Source of the DNA: a virus
DNA: 64,000 nt
Virus record (IMG/VR): IMGVR_UViG_3300020172_006270
Coordinates: 124,001-188,000 of that record
Strand: one strand, 5' to 3'
Part shown: positions 41,499 through 49,858 of the stretch, piece after piece
Numbering within the stretch: the stretch's first letter is position 1
Layout of the letters: the number at the start of each line of letters is the position of its first letter
Translations under genes and position numbers: made by a program
The notes under the pieces: model-generated
Databases searched by the model: none
What the model was told of the DNA's origin: nothing
The model's input: the letters and a program-made list of their open reading frames with translations, nothing else

Positions 41499-42760
41499 CT
41501 CTGGAAATATCCCTTGTTGCCCAAGCAGGCGTTCGCTGCATTGATTCGCTTCAAAGCTAAGACATATGCTGCTGTCCGAGCAGAAATATCGTGCTTCATA
41601 TGCAAGGCGATTACTTTCTCGGTTGCATATACCATCATCTCTCGTAAATCATGATCGACCTCTGGCAATGTGCGGCTGATCGCAGTTCGGTTTTGAAGCC
41701 ATTCAAAATAGCTGACTACAACACCACCAGCGTTAGCCAGAATATCGGGAATCACTAACACTCCACGATCATTGAGAATTGCATCAGCCTCATTTGTGGT
41801 AGGGCCGTTGGCCATTTCCAAGATCACCTTTGCTTTGATCTTGTCTGCATTGTTAATGGTGATGACGTTCTCAACAGCAGATGGAGCCAATACGTCAATA
41901 TCGAGGGACCACAATTCTTCATTGGTGATCTTATCGCCGTCGCCCCATTCTTTGCCACCACTCTCATCGAGGGACTTGCGGCACGCCGATACATTGAGTC
42001 CGTGTTCATTATATGAACCACCAAACTCATTGGTCAGGGCCACCACCTTCAATCCAGAACGGAAGCATTTCTCGGCCAACCAATATCCTACCTTTCCGAA
42101 TCCTTGAATTGCAATTCGGATGTCTTCTGGGTTAGACGGGATATTCACTTTGCTGATACTGTTGTTGAGAACATTTTCCAGAACGTAATATCCACCATAT
42201 CCGGTGGCAGAACTTCTGCCTTCAATGCCGCCCAGGGCAACTGGTTTTCCAGTGACAATATCCTTTGGGTGTCCACCTTTGATTCTTTTATATTCGGAGT
42301 ACATCCACCCCATGATTCGTTCGTCGGTGTACAAGTCAGGCGCAGGCACATCGACATCAGGACCGATAAAGTCGATCATGGATGCGATATATGCTTTGCT
42401 GAGTCGTTCCAATTCACGGTGCGATAATTTTGTCGCATCAACGCAAATACCGCCTTTGGCACCACCATATGGCAATTTTAAGCACGCACATTTGAACGTC
42501 ATCCACAGGGCAAGAGCCTCGCAGTGGTCAGCATCTACAGATGGATGGTAACGAATGCCGCCCTTTGCCGGGCCAAGAGTTGTGTCGTATTGGCATCTAA
42601 ATGCCTGATACATTTTGAGAGTCCCGTCATCATGTCGCATTGGGATTGTGACATTCAGGGTCTTTTGTGGATATTGAAGTCGCTGCCAGCTTTCATCATC
42701 AATTTCAGCAAATTTATAGGCAGCATCAAGTTGTTTTTTGGCTTCTTCTAACATCGACAT
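41495..42760 (-). CDS. NAD(P)-dependent glutamate dehydrogenase family protein
   Basis: 421 aa, full length. PAKGGIRYHP, LPYGGAKGGI and GPDVDVPAPD (substrate side) and AIQGFGKVGYWLAEK (NAD site) are the signatures of the Glu/Leu/Phe/Val dehydrogenase family; the catalytic Lys is in GGAKGG. It interconverts glutamate and 2-oxoglutarate plus ammonia. GAGGG lies before the start and it has an early-type promoter. It may pair with the lysine aminotransferase at 45550. Confidence 0.93.
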   Translation of the reverse strand: MSMLEEAKKQLDAAYKFAEIDDESWQRLQYPQKTLNVTIPMRHDDGTLKMYQAFRCQYDTTLGPAKGGIRYHPSVDADHCEALALWMTFKCACLKLPYGGAKGGICVDATKLSHRELERLSKAYIASMIDFIGPDVDVPAPDLYTDERIMGWMYSEYKRIKGGHPKDIVTGKPVALGGIEGRSSATGYGGYYVLENVLNNSISKVNIPSNPEDIRIAIQGFGKVGYWLAEKCFRSGLKVVALTNEFGGSYNEHGLNVSACRKSLDESGGKEWGDGDKITNEELWSLDIDVLAPSAVENVITINNADKIKAKVILEMANGPTTNEADAILNDRGVLVIPDILANAGGVVVSYFEWLQNRTAISRTLPEVDHDLREMMVYATEKVIALHMKHDISARTAAYVLALKRINAANACLGNKGYFQR

Positions 42761-42801
42761 GAAAAAATCCCTCGCACGGTCTGGAATAATGAACCTACAA
42801 T

Positions 42802-42831
42802 ATTCTAGTATGCGAGGGAGCTAATTCGCAA
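42802..42831 (-). promoter_or_regulatory. Sigma-70-like promoter for the dehydrogenase gene
   Basis: Minus strand: TTGCGA (42826-42831), 18-nt spacer, TAGAAT (42802-42807), about 35 nt before the start. Confidence 0.6.
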
Positions 42832-42852
42832 CTGCGAATATTACCAAACCCT

Positions 42853-43158
42853 TCACGGATTTCGACGATCTCTAAGCCGTCTTTTTAGCTGCCTTTGTTC
42901 TGGTTCCGTTTCTGGCTCTAGTTCTTCGGGTATACTAGGTTCCACCTGTGGTTCTTCTTTTGGCTCCACATCAATAGGTGGAGGGACAATTTGAGCAGAG
43001 TCGTCCTTCAAAGGACCAGCTTCTTCTTGCCAAGGCTCCACTGTTGGTTTGTCGCCCACGATTTCAGAAAAGAAATTGGGGTTGTTCTTTTGAACATAAA
43101 CGCCGCATAGCGCTATAGCTAAGAATGTAGCTATTCCATAAAGGAAATTCCTATCCAT
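42853..43158 (-). CDS. Small membrane-anchored Pro/Glu-rich protein (101 aa)
   Basis: MDRNFLYGIATFLAIALCGV is a signal anchor. The rest is a Pro/Glu-rich, likely extended tail ending in a basic RRLRDRR. Divergent from the trypsin-like protease gene, with AGGAGG before the start. Confidence 0.65.
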   Translation of the reverse strand: MDRNFLYGIATFLAIALCGVYVQKNNPNFFSEIVGDKPTVEPWQEEAGPLKDDSAQIVPPPIDVEPKEEPQVEPSIPEELEPETEPEQRQLKRRLRDRRNP

Positions 43159-43186
43159 TTGATTGTCCTCCTATAACAAGGAATAT

Positions 43187-44011
43187 ATGCACAAAATATT
43201 GTTCAGCATCGTGCTAACCCTTTGTACTTTTTCCACTCTTGTATTTAGTGAAGAAAGAGACAAAACTCCAAGGAAGAGACAGGGAACCAATGCAGTTGAT
43301 AAAAAACTGCACAAACAGTGTATTTACCCAACTGTGAAAATCACAGATGGAGACGAGTCTGGCGGTAGCGGCGTCGTTGTAAGATCAACCCAAGTCGGGG
43401 ATAAATGGCACAATACTGTCGTTCTCGCAGCCCATGTTGTTGAAGATGAAGATGTCCTTGAAGTCCATGTGGCTGAATACCAGAATTGGTCTGAAATCAA
43501 AGACTACAAAAAGCATCGCATGGTGAGCTATGCGATAGACCCAGCCAGAGATTTGGCTGTTGGTTACTTCGTAAGTGACCAGAAAATGCCAGTGGCAAAA
43601 CTATGTTTTGAATCAAAACTTTACATAAACACTAAGGTATTCCATTGCGGATATGCCTTATTGGACGATGTTAGAATTGACTATGGGCAAGTCACACAGC
43701 CTAAAACTCTTCTCCCTAAAGGGTTTCAGGGCTTGATTCGAGCCAATTGCTTTGCCTTTATGGGTGATTCAGGCGGTCCATTGTTTTTGGAGGACAATTA
43801 CCAAGTAATTGGAATTTGTGTCGGCATCCGTTCTCACAGGCACACATTGCTTTCTAATGTGTCTTATTATCGTCCTATCTCGGACCTCAAAACTTGGGAC
43901 GCAGAGCTAAATAATGCTCTTGAATCGGTATATACGGAGTCGGCGGCGTTGCCTTTACTTCCCTTTGTGAAGTTAAAACTGAAAGAATACGAATACCAGT
44001 TGCCAGAATAG
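43187..44011 (+). CDS. Secreted trypsin-like serine protease
   Basis: 274 aa. Signal peptide about residues 1-21 (HKILFSIVLTLCTFSTLVFS). Catalytic H83 (LAAHVV), D122 (ARDLAV) and S195 (GDSGGP), in the order and spacing of family S1. Four or five Cys may form disulfides. It acts outside the cytoplasm, perhaps on the host surface during lysis or entry. AAGGAA lies before the ATG. Confidence 0.88.
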   Translation: MHKILFSIVLTLCTFSTLVFSEERDKTPRKRQGTNAVDKKLHKQCIYPTVKITDGDESGGSGVVVRSTQVGDKWHNTVVLAAHVVEDEDVLEVHVAEYQNWSEIKDYKKHRMVSYAIDPARDLAVGYFVSDQKMPVAKLCFESKLYINTKVFHCGYALLDDVRIDYGQVTQPKTLLPKGFQGLIRANCFAFMGDSGGPLFLEDNYQVIGICVGIRSHRHTLLSNVSYYRPISDLKTWDAELNNALESVYTESAALPLLPFVKLKLKEYEYQLPE

Positions 44012-44024
44012 TATGAGGAACTAA

Positions 44025-45566
44025 ATGAGAACATTTACTGAAAGCCTACAAGTCACCACCAATCTCAGAATGGCCAAAGAATCATTCATTCTGATGTCCG
44101 AGCGTGGAGTTGACCCTAATGATTTTGTCGAGTGGTACACAACCGATGGAATCGGCATACAAGACCAGGGCTTGCTTGTAGAAGCATCCGAAGAATGGTT
44201 AGAAGGCCAAATCGCCAACTGGTTTAGAGACTATGCTGGTCAAAAGGGATTAGGCAAAGCTACCAATGCACTCGCCACAGGAATTGGTGGTGCTGCTGGT
44301 GCTGGCTTAGAAACGGCTAAAGGACTCGGTGGTGCCGCAGTTGATAATGCAACTGCTGCTGCCAATAGAGTTGGTGGGGCATTCAAGGCTGTAACAGGTT
44401 GGGGCAATAATCCCGCTCCTGCTTCTCCCGCAGGAGGCTCTGGCACTCCTGGTGGCAATCCCGGTGCTGCTCAACCACAAGCACAAGCACAAGCACAAGC
44501 ACAAGCACAACCTCAAGCTCCTGAGCCTGCTTATGCACAACATGCCAAGAATGCGGCGACCGCAGTTGACGCACTTTCTAAGCGTATGTCTAAGTCTAAA
44601 TCGTTGATGGAAAAACTTGGCGGTCCATCTTTCCAAGCGGTAGTTGTTAATTTACTGAATATGCTCAAGAATCCATCTAATATGGTTCAAGCTGCTCCAC
44701 AAGCAACTCCACAAGCACCAGCAAGTTCTAGTGCTGACACACCATCTTTTGAGTCAACTGGCTTCGGCAATTTCACTCGCAAGATTAGACTTCATAATGA
44801 AATCAAGACTGGTCTGCGAACTCTTCAACAACATAACATTGATCCTGTCAAGTTTGTTGATTGGTATATCGAAGAAGGACAATACCTCAATGAAGGTATG
44901 TTTGATGGGGTAAAAGACTGGTTTGGTCGTCAATGGGCTAATGCTAAGGGTGCGTGGGGTCAATGGGGCAAGGCTGGTGACGAATATCAGGCCCAGAAAG
45001 ATCAGGGTCGTGATAACGACGCTATTCAGCAAGCAATGCACGCCTTGGGCGAACTTGAAAAGGGAATGGGAGGCAGTCAGCCAGCAGAAGATTTTGCTGC
45101 TGTATTGAAGCAAGTTCAAGCAGGCTTGAATCAAGCATCACAGGCTCCGGCTGCTCCTGAATCACCAGCCGCCACTCCTGAAGCTGCTCCTGAAGCTGCT
45201 CCTGAAGCTGCTCCTGAATCACCAGCCGCCACTCCTGAAACACCTGCTCCATTTGATCCACTACAGTCATACATGAAAGAATTGTTGAATGTCTCTAGTG
45301 CTGATCCTAAGACCATTCAATCCGAAGTACCAAAGATTATGGACTTTGCCAAGAAAGCAGGAGTCGATCAAAACCAATTGTTGTCTCAACTGAAGGCACA
45401 GGGAATTGATCTCAAGAAATTGGGATTACCAGAACCAACTTACACTCCACCTTCAGAAGAAGAGTGGATGAATGCAGTTCACGGTGGCGCAAACACACCG
45501 AGCTTTGAGAATAGAGTTCGTAGTGGAATGCCATTGTTCTTTGAGTATCTTAAACGGCGTGCTTAA
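44025..45566 (+). CDS. Duplicated-domain protein with Ala/Gln/Pro repeats
   Basis: 513 aa. Two related copies of an about 60-residue helical unit: residues about 10-70 (ERGVDPNDFVEWY) and about 245-305 (QHNIDPVKFVDWY). Between and after them lie Ala/Pro linkers with tandem repeats (QAQAQAQAQAQ; EAAPEAAPEAAPE). The start MRTFTESLQ and the end TPSFENRVR resemble each other and an internal TPSFESTGFG. A late structural or packaged protein is inferred. Confidence 0.65.
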   Translation: MRTFTESLQVTTNLRMAKESFILMSERGVDPNDFVEWYTTDGIGIQDQGLLVEASEEWLEGQIANWFRDYAGQKGLGKATNALATGIGGAAGAGLETAKGLGGAAVDNATAAANRVGGAFKAVTGWGNNPAPASPAGGSGTPGGNPGAAQPQAQAQAQAQAQPQAPEPAYAQHAKNAATAVDALSKRMSKSKSLMEKLGGPSFQAVVVNLLNMLKNPSNMVQAAPQATPQAPASSSADTPSFESTGFGNFTRKIRLHNEIKTGLRTLQQHNIDPVKFVDWYIEEGQYLNEGMFDGVKDWFGRQWANAKGAWGQWGKAGDEYQAQKDQGRDNDAIQQAMHALGELEKGMGGSQPAEDFAAVLKQVQAGLNQASQAPAAPESPAATPEAAPEAAPEAAPESPAATPETPAPFDPLQSYMKELLNVSSADPKTIQSEVPKIMDFAKKAGVDQNQLLSQLKAQGIDLKKLGLPEPTYTPPSEEEWMNAVHGGANTPSFENRVRSGMPLFFEYLKRRA

Positions 45567-46809
45567 TGATTTCGATGGCCTCGTCTACGTCGGCCATTGA
45601 GAATATCAAATGTGGTCTTAATCGAATTGACCGTTCTCCGCAAGGCAGGACGGTCATTCTTTTTAGTAGGTTATCTAAGACCGCATTGCGTGCTTCAGGC
45701 GTCTCTAAGTCAAACGCCAGCATCAATCCCTTGCCACGAACATTAGTGATGCGTGGAACCGTGAGAAGCTGCTTCAAGAAGTAGTCGCCTACTATGGCGA
45801 CCCGATTCAGAATGTCGTCTTCCTTCATGATCTGAGCTATGTGCGTGAATCGGATCATGTCAATAATGTTGCCGCCCCACGTCGAGTTGATACGACTGGA
45901 CTGCTTGAATACATTATCGGGAACTTCATCAATACGGGTGGTAGAAGCGAAACCACAGACCTGCGCTTTCTTCCCGAACGCTATCATATCTGGCCGCAGC
46001 CCGGCATGATGTTCGTAGGCCCATGTTGTCCCGGTCAAACCTACGCCGGTTTGAACTTCATCAAGTATGAGCATAGCTTCATACTCAAAGGCCATTTTAC
46101 GCAGGGCTGCAAAGTATTCGGAAGAAAAGTGGTTATCACCCCCTTCGCCTTGAATGGTTTCCAGAATAATTGCGGCCACACGGTTTGTCTTGAGAGCGTC
46201 TTCTGCTTGTCGCAGCGAGAGTTCTTCGACCACCGTGGTTTCGCTTTCCACCAACGGGAAGTGTATCTTTGGATTCTTTATTCTGCTCCAATTGAATTTG
46301 GGGAACAAGGCAGTCTTATTTGCGAATGTATTGGTTAAAGAGAGTGTGTATCCGCTACGACCGTGGAATGCTTGTTCCAGGTGTACGACATCTAGCGAAT
46401 TAGCGTCGGCTTCGCTGAGGCCGAGTTTCTTCATCTTCCAATCAAATGCTGCTTTCAGGGCATTCTCTACGCCCAGGGTGCCGCCTTCGACAAAGAAGAA
46501 ATGATTGAAGTCTGGTGCAATACCTGCAAACGTATGGACGAACTCAGCCAATGGAACGCTGTAGTAGTCTGAGTTGGCAATTTTGTGGACAGCATACAGA
46601 TTGATGCTTTCCATTTTTTCTTTTAGTTTGGGATGGTTCCATCCCAGGGGCATACTTGCGAATTGCGAGGAGCAATCAAGAAAAGGTTGTCCGGTTTTGG
46701 CGTCAACCAAGTGGGTGCCGAAACTTTTTTCAAAATCAATGACAATAGGCTCACCATCGCCGATGGTGTGTCTTTTCATGACATCATGTACTTGGTCCGG
46801 TCTAAACAT
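45550..46809 (-). CDS. lat: L-lysine 6-aminotransferase (class III, PLP)
   Basis: 419 aa. Signature of lysine-epsilon aminotransferases: TGQPFLDCSSQFASMPLGWN, then FVEGGTLGVENALK, ILDEVQTGVG (the PLP Asp) and AFGKKAQVCGF (the Schiff-base Lys). It converts lysine and 2-oxoglutarate to allysine/piperideine-carboxylate and glutamate. Other class III aminotransferases are possible but less like it. Overlaps the DUF3307-type gene upstream by 8 nt. Confidence 0.85.
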   Translation of the reverse strand: MFRPDQVHDVMKRHTIGDGEPIVIDFEKSFGTHLVDAKTGQPFLDCSSQFASMPLGWNHPKLKEKMESINLYAVHKIANSDYYSVPLAEFVHTFAGIAPDFNHFFFVEGGTLGVENALKAAFDWKMKKLGLSEADANSLDVVHLEQAFHGRSGYTLSLTNTFANKTALFPKFNWSRIKNPKIHFPLVESETTVVEELSLRQAEDALKTNRVAAIILETIQGEGGDNHFSSEYFAALRKMAFEYEAMLILDEVQTGVGLTGTTWAYEHHAGLRPDMIAFGKKAQVCGFASTTRIDEVPDNVFKQSSRINSTWGGNIIDMIRFTHIAQIMKEDDILNRVAIVGDYFLKQLLTVPRITNVRGKGLMLAFDLETPEARNAVLDNLLKRMTVLPCGERSIRLRPHLIFSMADVDEAIEIIKHAV

Positions 46810-47179
46810 TGAAGAACATCCTCGCCGTGGTCATCAGACAGAGTTGATGAATAAGCTGGTCTAGTCCGACTACCACGAAAAATTTATGTACGTCCTGCTT
46901 TGCCCAAAAATACTTCGTGAATTGACTGGTGGTAATATCAGTCAGCCAATGTAAAACAAAGTTCACGCCGATGAACCAGAGGAGAGCTTCGCCGGTTACT
47001 TTATCGGCAAATGTAAGCCACGGGTTCAATAGGCCAACAAAGAGGACTAGACTGTATGTAGTGACGTGTAGGGTTAATGCCCAAGGGTTCTTGCTTTTGT
47101 TGTTTGCCATCCATCTGGTTTGGCAAACGAAATCCCCTAACCAATGGTTGAGAAACAAGACCCCTAGCATTTCGTACAT
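46802..47179 (-). CDS. DUF3307-type small membrane protein
   Basis: 125 aa, four hydrophobic segments. NHWLGDFVCQTRWM at the start and later HWLTDITT match the H...D motifs of DUF3307, a membrane family found in phages and bacteria. Function unknown. AAGGTG before the start. Confidence 0.75.
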   Translation of the reverse strand: MYEMLGVLFLNHWLGDFVCQTRWMANNKSKNPWALTLHVTTYSLVLFVGLLNPWLTFADKVTGEALLWFIGVNFVLHWLTDITTSQFTKYFWAKQDVHKFFVVVGLDQLIHQLCLMTTARMFFNV

Positions 47180-47192
47180 GGTCTACACCTTC

Positions 47193-47489
47193 TTAAATCC
47201 ATCCATCTTTGATCGCCACCTTGATCTCTTCCATTGTAACCTTTCGGCTCAAGGTTTCGGATACCGCCTCGATAAAATGTTCCTCAATGCTTCGCTGAAT
47301 CTCTCGGCGATACATTGGTCCCATTTTCATGGCGTCCAAATATGAGTTCATGTCAATTTGCCAATCCAGAAGCTCACCGTCAATGAAGATGGCTTTTTCA
47401 ATACCACCGCCTTTGGCTGGCCGCATCTTAACTTCAAATCGTTTTTTTCCCTCTGGAGGCGTCGGGAATTGGAGTATTTCTTCGCTCAT
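47193..47489 (-). CDS. Small unknown protein (98 aa)
   Basis: ATG at 47489, four bases after TATTAT (47494-47499) and without a Shine-Dalgarno. MSEEILQFPTPPEGKKRFEV, then helix-rich. No family. Divergent from the SWIM-finger gene with only 33 nt between starts. Confidence 0.6.
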   Translation of the reverse strand: MSEEILQFPTPPEGKKRFEVKMRPAKGGGIEKAIFIDGELLDWQIDMNSYLDAMKMGPMYRREIQRSIEEHFIEAVSETLSRKVTMEEIKVAIKDGWI

Positions 47490-47512
47490 GACAATAATAG
47501 AGTTCGACTGCG

Positions 47513-47518
47513 TAAATA
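47513..47518 (+). promoter_or_regulatory. TAAATA box 4 nt before ATG (leaderless-type late promoter)
   Basis: TAAATA, TTGT, ATG at 47523. The 33-nt divergent gap also carries TATTAT (47494-47499) four bases before the minus ATG. Confidence 0.6.
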
Positions 47519-47522
47519 TTGT

Positions 47523-48059
47523 ATGCGTTTTCACAATTGGCTAGTTTTGCAGGAATCTAACCTACAAGACCTCTATACAAGTACGGTTCAAGCCTTCCCC
47601 CGGACGACCAAAAGACAACATGCCACCGATTTAGTTCGGATCATCGAGTTGAATTGGACGCCCTTCTTGGGGGTCAAAACCCTATTCATAAAGGGTATTG
47701 CGCATAGCGAAGAAAGCGGAAAAGAATATTCCCCAATGGTATTGTTCAAAGGTGTGAATTATCACAACGCCAAGGACAACCAGAATTGGATCGAGATTGT
47801 AGCGAATGATGGTCGTCACTACGTCTTTGAAAGACTCAGTAACGATAACGATGTGTTAGTTCGGTGTGATTGTAATGATTTCAAATGGCGTTTCAACTAC
47901 ACAGATCACATAGATACATCGTTGTATGGGAGAGTCAGAAAGAAGTACGAAGCGAATGTGAATCCTGGCTCGGCGAATCCGCTCGAAATGCCGGGAATGT
48001 GCAAGCACTTAATCAAACTCGTGCAATCTCTCGATCACGCTGGAATCTTGGAGGATTAA
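47523..48059 (+). CDS. SWIM-type zinc-finger protein with capsid-targeting-like start
   Basis: 178 aa. MRFHNWLVLQESN carries the module with LQE as cut site. A SWIM-like CxC...CxH zinc site is formed by C115/C117 (VRCDCNDF) and C160/H162 (MCKHLIK). SWIM fingers bind DNA or proteins. I infer a packaged DNA-binding protein. Confidence 0.75.
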   Translation: MRFHNWLVLQESNLQDLYTSTVQAFPRTTKRQHATDLVRIIELNWTPFLGVKTLFIKGIAHSEESGKEYSPMVLFKGVNYHNAKDNQNWIEIVANDGRHYVFERLSNDNDVLVRCDCNDFKWRFNYTDHIDTSLYGRVRKKYEANVNPGSANPLEMPGMCKHLIKLVQSLDHAGILED

Positions 48060-48063
48060 CCAT

Positions 48064-48627
48064 ATGGAAAAGGAATTTGAATTGTTGATTGAGGCACTGA
48101 AAAAGTTCGATGGTTTTACACTGATCGACACCAGTGCTGAAGCAACCTGGATACATTTTAAGCTAACAGAAGAAACAAGTTTGGTGAACATATCAAACCA
48201 AGTTTCGGATATTAAAGAACAACACCCTTGCAGTCTCTTGGTATTGGCCAATCAGGACAATCCAGATGACTTCTCGTACCAACTCATCATTGAAGCAGAT
48301 GATCGGTTGATGGCAATGAAAGTATTGACAAAGAAGTTGAACACCATCCTAGAAGCTGGTGGTGATGCTATGCGGGCCAAGCATAAAGAATTGGGCCTGC
48401 CTGATCTTTCCCTTGTGACCATCCGTCAAATGGCAATGGAATTGAAGCAGCGTCACAACTTGACGTTTGCTCTGGTTTGGATTGAGAACAATGAGCGAGA
48501 CAATATCGCTATTGAAGGAAGTGGCAATCCAACGCAGCTTGTGGGCCTCTTGGCAAGAGGATCACACATGGCAATCGAATGGGCCGACAAGAACATTAAG
48601 TTCTATCGTCCACGAGATGAAGAATAA
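48064..48627 (+). CDS. Unknown protein (187 aa)
   Basis: TTGGAGGATTAACC lies before the ATG, 4 nt after the SWIM gene. Alpha/beta pattern with segments FDGFTLIDTSAEATWIHFKL and VLTKKLNTILEAGGDAM. No recognised motif. Likely co-transcribed with the SWIM gene. Confidence 0.6.
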   Translation: MEKEFELLIEALKKFDGFTLIDTSAEATWIHFKLTEETSLVNISNQVSDIKEQHPCSLLVLANQDNPDDFSYQLIIEADDRLMAMKVLTKKLNTILEAGGDAMRAKHKELGLPDLSLVTIRQMAMELKQRHNLTFALVWIENNERDNIAIEGSGNPTQLVGLLARGSHMAIEWADKNIKFYRPRDEE

Positions 48628-48645
48628 TCTCTGTAGAAACAAAAA

Positions 48646-48673
48646 CAGGTCCGGTGTATCGACACCGGACCTG
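48646..48673. terminator. Rho-independent terminator
   Basis: 12-bp perfect stem CAGGTCCGGTGT / ACACCGGACCTG, ATCG loop. The T-run is on the minus strand (TTTTTG), so it mainly ends the gene at 48782; the plus gene also runs into it. The 100-nt gap at 48681-48781 holds nothing else recognised. Confidence 0.85.
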
Positions 48674-48781
48674 CTTCTGCTTAATTAGAAAGGCTAATAA
48701 GGATGAGTTTTGCCTTTTTCCAAAAAGAAATGCTGCCGGGCATTTCAATTTGCTTCATTCAATTCTTTCGTGTTCAGTTAA

Positions 48782-49120
48782 TTAGCTGCCGATCTTAACG
48801 ACGGCCCAATTGACTACTGCACCGGAACCACCTGTTGCTGTGAAGCCCCACTGATCGGTGTCTGAAATCGCTGCCAAAGCAGTCGATACATAAACGTGTG
48901 CGCTTGTGTTGGCCGACAGGATAACGACATAATCGCTAACTGCACCAACCAAAGCTGGAAATTCTACGACGCCAGTTGTGCCGGTCAAAGTAATCTTACC
49001 AGCAGCAGAAACCTTCGGACCAATCAACTTGGCTACGCCAAGAGACATATGCTCCGAACCCTTCTGAATGCCAGCTACACTTCCTGGACCGCTAACGCCT
49101 GTTACGCTTGTTGCTCCCAT
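48782..49120 (-). CDS. Virion surface protein, MGxxSVTGVSGPG family
   Basis: 112 aa. Start MGATSVTGVSGPGSVAG, followed by an all-beta domain. A paralog at 60849 begins MGASSVTGVSGPG. These N-termini are common in phage decoration or head-fibre proteins; the location on the virion is inferred. AAAGGAGAT lies before the start. Confidence 0.65.
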   Translation of the reverse strand: MGATSVTGVSGPGSVAGIQKGSEHMSLGVAKLIGPKVSAAGKITLTGTTGVVEFPALVGAVSDYVVILSANTSAHVYVSTALAAISDTDQWGFTATGGSGAVVNWAVVKIGS

Positions 49121-49230
49121 AGTATTTTATCTCCTTTAATACGAGTGAACTTTTTGTTCACAATAGCTATGCAGGCCATATTTTTATTCCGATTTCGTCT
49201 ACATATCTTCGGGAAAAATATTGCGAAACG

Positions 49231-49236
49231 TATATA
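49231..49236 (+). promoter_or_regulatory. TATATA box
   Basis: 21 nt before the ATG of the homing endonuclease, which has AAGGAG. Confidence 0.4.
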
Positions 49237-49256
49237 GGGTATACAAGGAGACAATT

Positions 49257-49829
49257 ATGACTTATCAGTGCGGACCAACATTAAAAGACAGCCAGCGACA
49301 AGTATTGTACGGGACCATCCTTGGAGGTTCCTCGATCATTCACCCTGAGCGTGGCAAGAACTGCTACCTCGCCATGCGTGACCACGACAATATGTGGTTG
49401 TCCTATAAGATCGAGGTCTTGAAAGATTTTTTCAAGATCGACCAGAATACCATCAAAAAGGACAAGAACACTTACAGGTGTTACAGTGTGGCGTTCCCGA
49501 TTTTCAATGAAGCGTATGAAATGTACTACAAAGACGGGGCCAAGACGGTCACTCGTGAAATGCTGGAGATTTTGACAGACGAAGCCTGGATGGTTTGGTT
49601 CGTTGATGCCGGTCGGAAAAGTAAAAGAAAAGCCTATCTGCGAACTCACAAGTTTGGAGAAGAAGGCACCAAGATCATAGCGGAATACTTTAATTCCCTA
49701 GATTGCTTCTGTGATGTGCATCAATGCCGAGGCAGATACGAAATTGTGTTTACCAACAAGGGAGCTTTTGAATTGCTTTCAATTATCGCTCCCAAGTTGC
49801 CTTCGTTCTTGATTGAGAAGTACGAGTGA
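49257..49829 (+). CDS. LAGLIDADG-type homing endonuclease (free-standing)
   Basis: 190 aa. YGTILGGSSI (residues about 18-27) and ILTDEAWMVWFVDAGRKSK (about 102-120) are the two LAGLIDADG-type helices. The enzyme cuts long targets and spreads its gene. No intron or split gene is visible around it, so it is a free-standing element. Followed by the metallophosphoesterase gene, 29 nt later. Confidence 0.75.
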   Translation: MTYQCGPTLKDSQRQVLYGTILGGSSIIHPERGKNCYLAMRDHDNMWLSYKIEVLKDFFKIDQNTIKKDKNTYRCYSVAFPIFNEAYEMYYKDGAKTVTREMLEILTDEAWMVWFVDAGRKSKRKAYLRTHKFGEEGTKIIAEYFNSLDCFCDVHQCRGRYEIVFTNKGAFELLSIIAPKLPSFLIEKYE

Positions 49830-49858
49830 TACATAAGGCAAACCATTGAGGAATTGCC

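Noticed and set aside
44480-45240. Short tandem repeats as a possible CRISPR array
   Set aside because: Units are 6 or 12 nt, in frame inside a coding gene, with no spacers.
49257-49829. Homing endonuclease inside an intron
   Set aside because: Flanking genes are both complete and unrelated, so it looks free-standing.
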